Of a DNA stretch of 15,786 nt, positions 15,599 through 15,786 are shown piece by piece. The notes under the pieces were generated by a model. It saw nothing but the letters and a program-made list of their open reading frames with translations, ran no database searches and was not told the origin of the DNA. Numbering within the stretch: the first letter of the stretch is position 1; the number at the start of each line of letters is the position of its first letter. Position numbers and translations under genes: made by a program. The stretch covers positions 1 through 15,786 of the forward strand of contig JAHHRX010000033.1 in the NCBI GenBank assembly GCA_020025545.1, read 5' to 3'. Origin of the DNA: Oscillospiraceae bacterium (GTDB taxonomy: Bacteria > Bacillota > Clostridia > Oscillospirales > Oscillospiraceae).

Positions 15599-15635
15599 TT
15601 TGCCGCTCCCCTTCCCACATATTGTTCCTGCCTAG

Positions 15636-15664
15636 ACCATATGATGCAAAAGAAATCAATATTA
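15636..15664 (-). promoter_or_regulatory. Possible sigma-E promoter of the M23-M50-radical SAM operon
   Basis: On the - strand, TAATATT (15664-15658) and CATATGGT (15643-15636, complement of ACCATATG) are 14 bases apart, resembling the mother-cell sigma-E consensus (ATATT, 13-15 bases, CATA...T). It lies about 37 bases before the M23 ATG. Sigma-E control is known for spoIVF in Bacillus. The -10 match is partial. Confidence 0.5.
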
Positions 15665-15667
15665 CAC

Positions 15668-15696
15668 TTGACAGAACGGCAATATAAAAATATAAT
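15668..15696 (+). promoter_or_regulatory. Consensus sigma-A promoter of tRNA-Pro
   Basis: TTGACA at 15668-15673 and TATAAT at 15691-15696 are both perfect and separated by 17 bases. The tRNA begins 19 bases after the -10 element. This is the strongest promoter in the window by sequence. Confidence 0.93.
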
Positions 15697-15715
15697 ATTA
15701 GCTACCGGTAGTTAA

Positions 15716-15786
15716 CGGGGTGTGGCGAAGCTTGGTATCGCGCTTGGTTCGGGTCCAAGAGGCCTCGGGTTCGAATCCCGACACTC
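15716..15786 (+). tRNA. tRNA-Pro (anticodon CGG), 3' end cut by the window
   Basis: The acceptor 5' strand CGGGGTG begins at 15716. The D arm has AGCTTGGTA. The anticodon stem CTTGG/CCAAG encloses the loop TTCGGGT, giving anticodon CGG, which reads the proline codon CCG. The T arm is TCGGG-TTCGAAT-CCCGA. Only the first five bases of the 3' acceptor strand (CACTC) are inside the window, so the last pairs, the discriminator base and any encoded CCA are not seen. Confidence 0.95.

Noticed and set aside
1..15786. CRISPR array, insertion sequence or prophage
   Set aside because: No regularly spaced direct repeats, transposase or phage genes were seen; the only recombinase looks like a chromosomal Xer protein.

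Overview
The window looks like chromosomal backbone from a spore-forming Clostridia bacterium, probably Oscillospiraceae-like (Flavonifractor/Oscillibacter type). The grounds are balanced base composition, strong AGGAGG-type ribosome sites, a class-A-type RNase P RNA, the sporulation genes yunB and a spoIVFA/spoIVFB-like pair, and the TIGR03960/TIGR03936 radical-SAM pair. The taxon is inferred from gene content, not from a search. No insertion sequence, prophage gene or CRISPR array was seen.

Left edge (1-1480, + strand): the last 40 codons of radA, a 298-base interval without a recognisable gene, and a tyrosine recombinase of the Xer family. A perfect 28-base inverted repeat with the 11-6-11 layout of a Xer/dif site lies 23 bases before the recombinase start codon. 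A bidirectional terminator at 1443-1480 ends both this gene and the ligA gene that faces it.

Centre (1486-10089, - strand): read in the direction of transcription, murD, three consecutive M42 metallo-aminopeptidase paralogues, a PLP enzyme of the methionine gamma-lyase-like 'aluminium resistance' family, yunB and ligA. Spacing is tight (8-base overlap to 51-base gaps) and no internal terminator was seen, so read-through from the murD promoter to the ligA terminator is plausible. yunB has a sigma-E-like promoter of its own, which could also carry ligA.

Middle (10141-10561, + strand): rnpB with a near-consensus promoter and a bidirectional hairpin terminator, divergent from murD and convergent with yebC.

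Right part (10582-15786): on the - strand, an M23 peptidase (SpoIVFA-like), an M50 site-2 protease (SpoIVFB-like), a B12-binding radical SAM protein (TIGR03960) and its partner (TIGR03936) form a closely spaced operon, followed by yebC with its own strong promoter. A sigma-E-like promoter precedes the M23 gene. Almost touching it is a consensus sigma-A promoter facing the other way, which drives a tRNA-Pro(CGG) gene cut by the window end.

Most genes are ordinary housekeeping or sporulation genes. The points most worth a second look are the dif-like palindrome next to the Xer gene, the triple M42 cluster behind murD, and the pairing of uncharacterised radical-SAM proteins with sporulation proteases.
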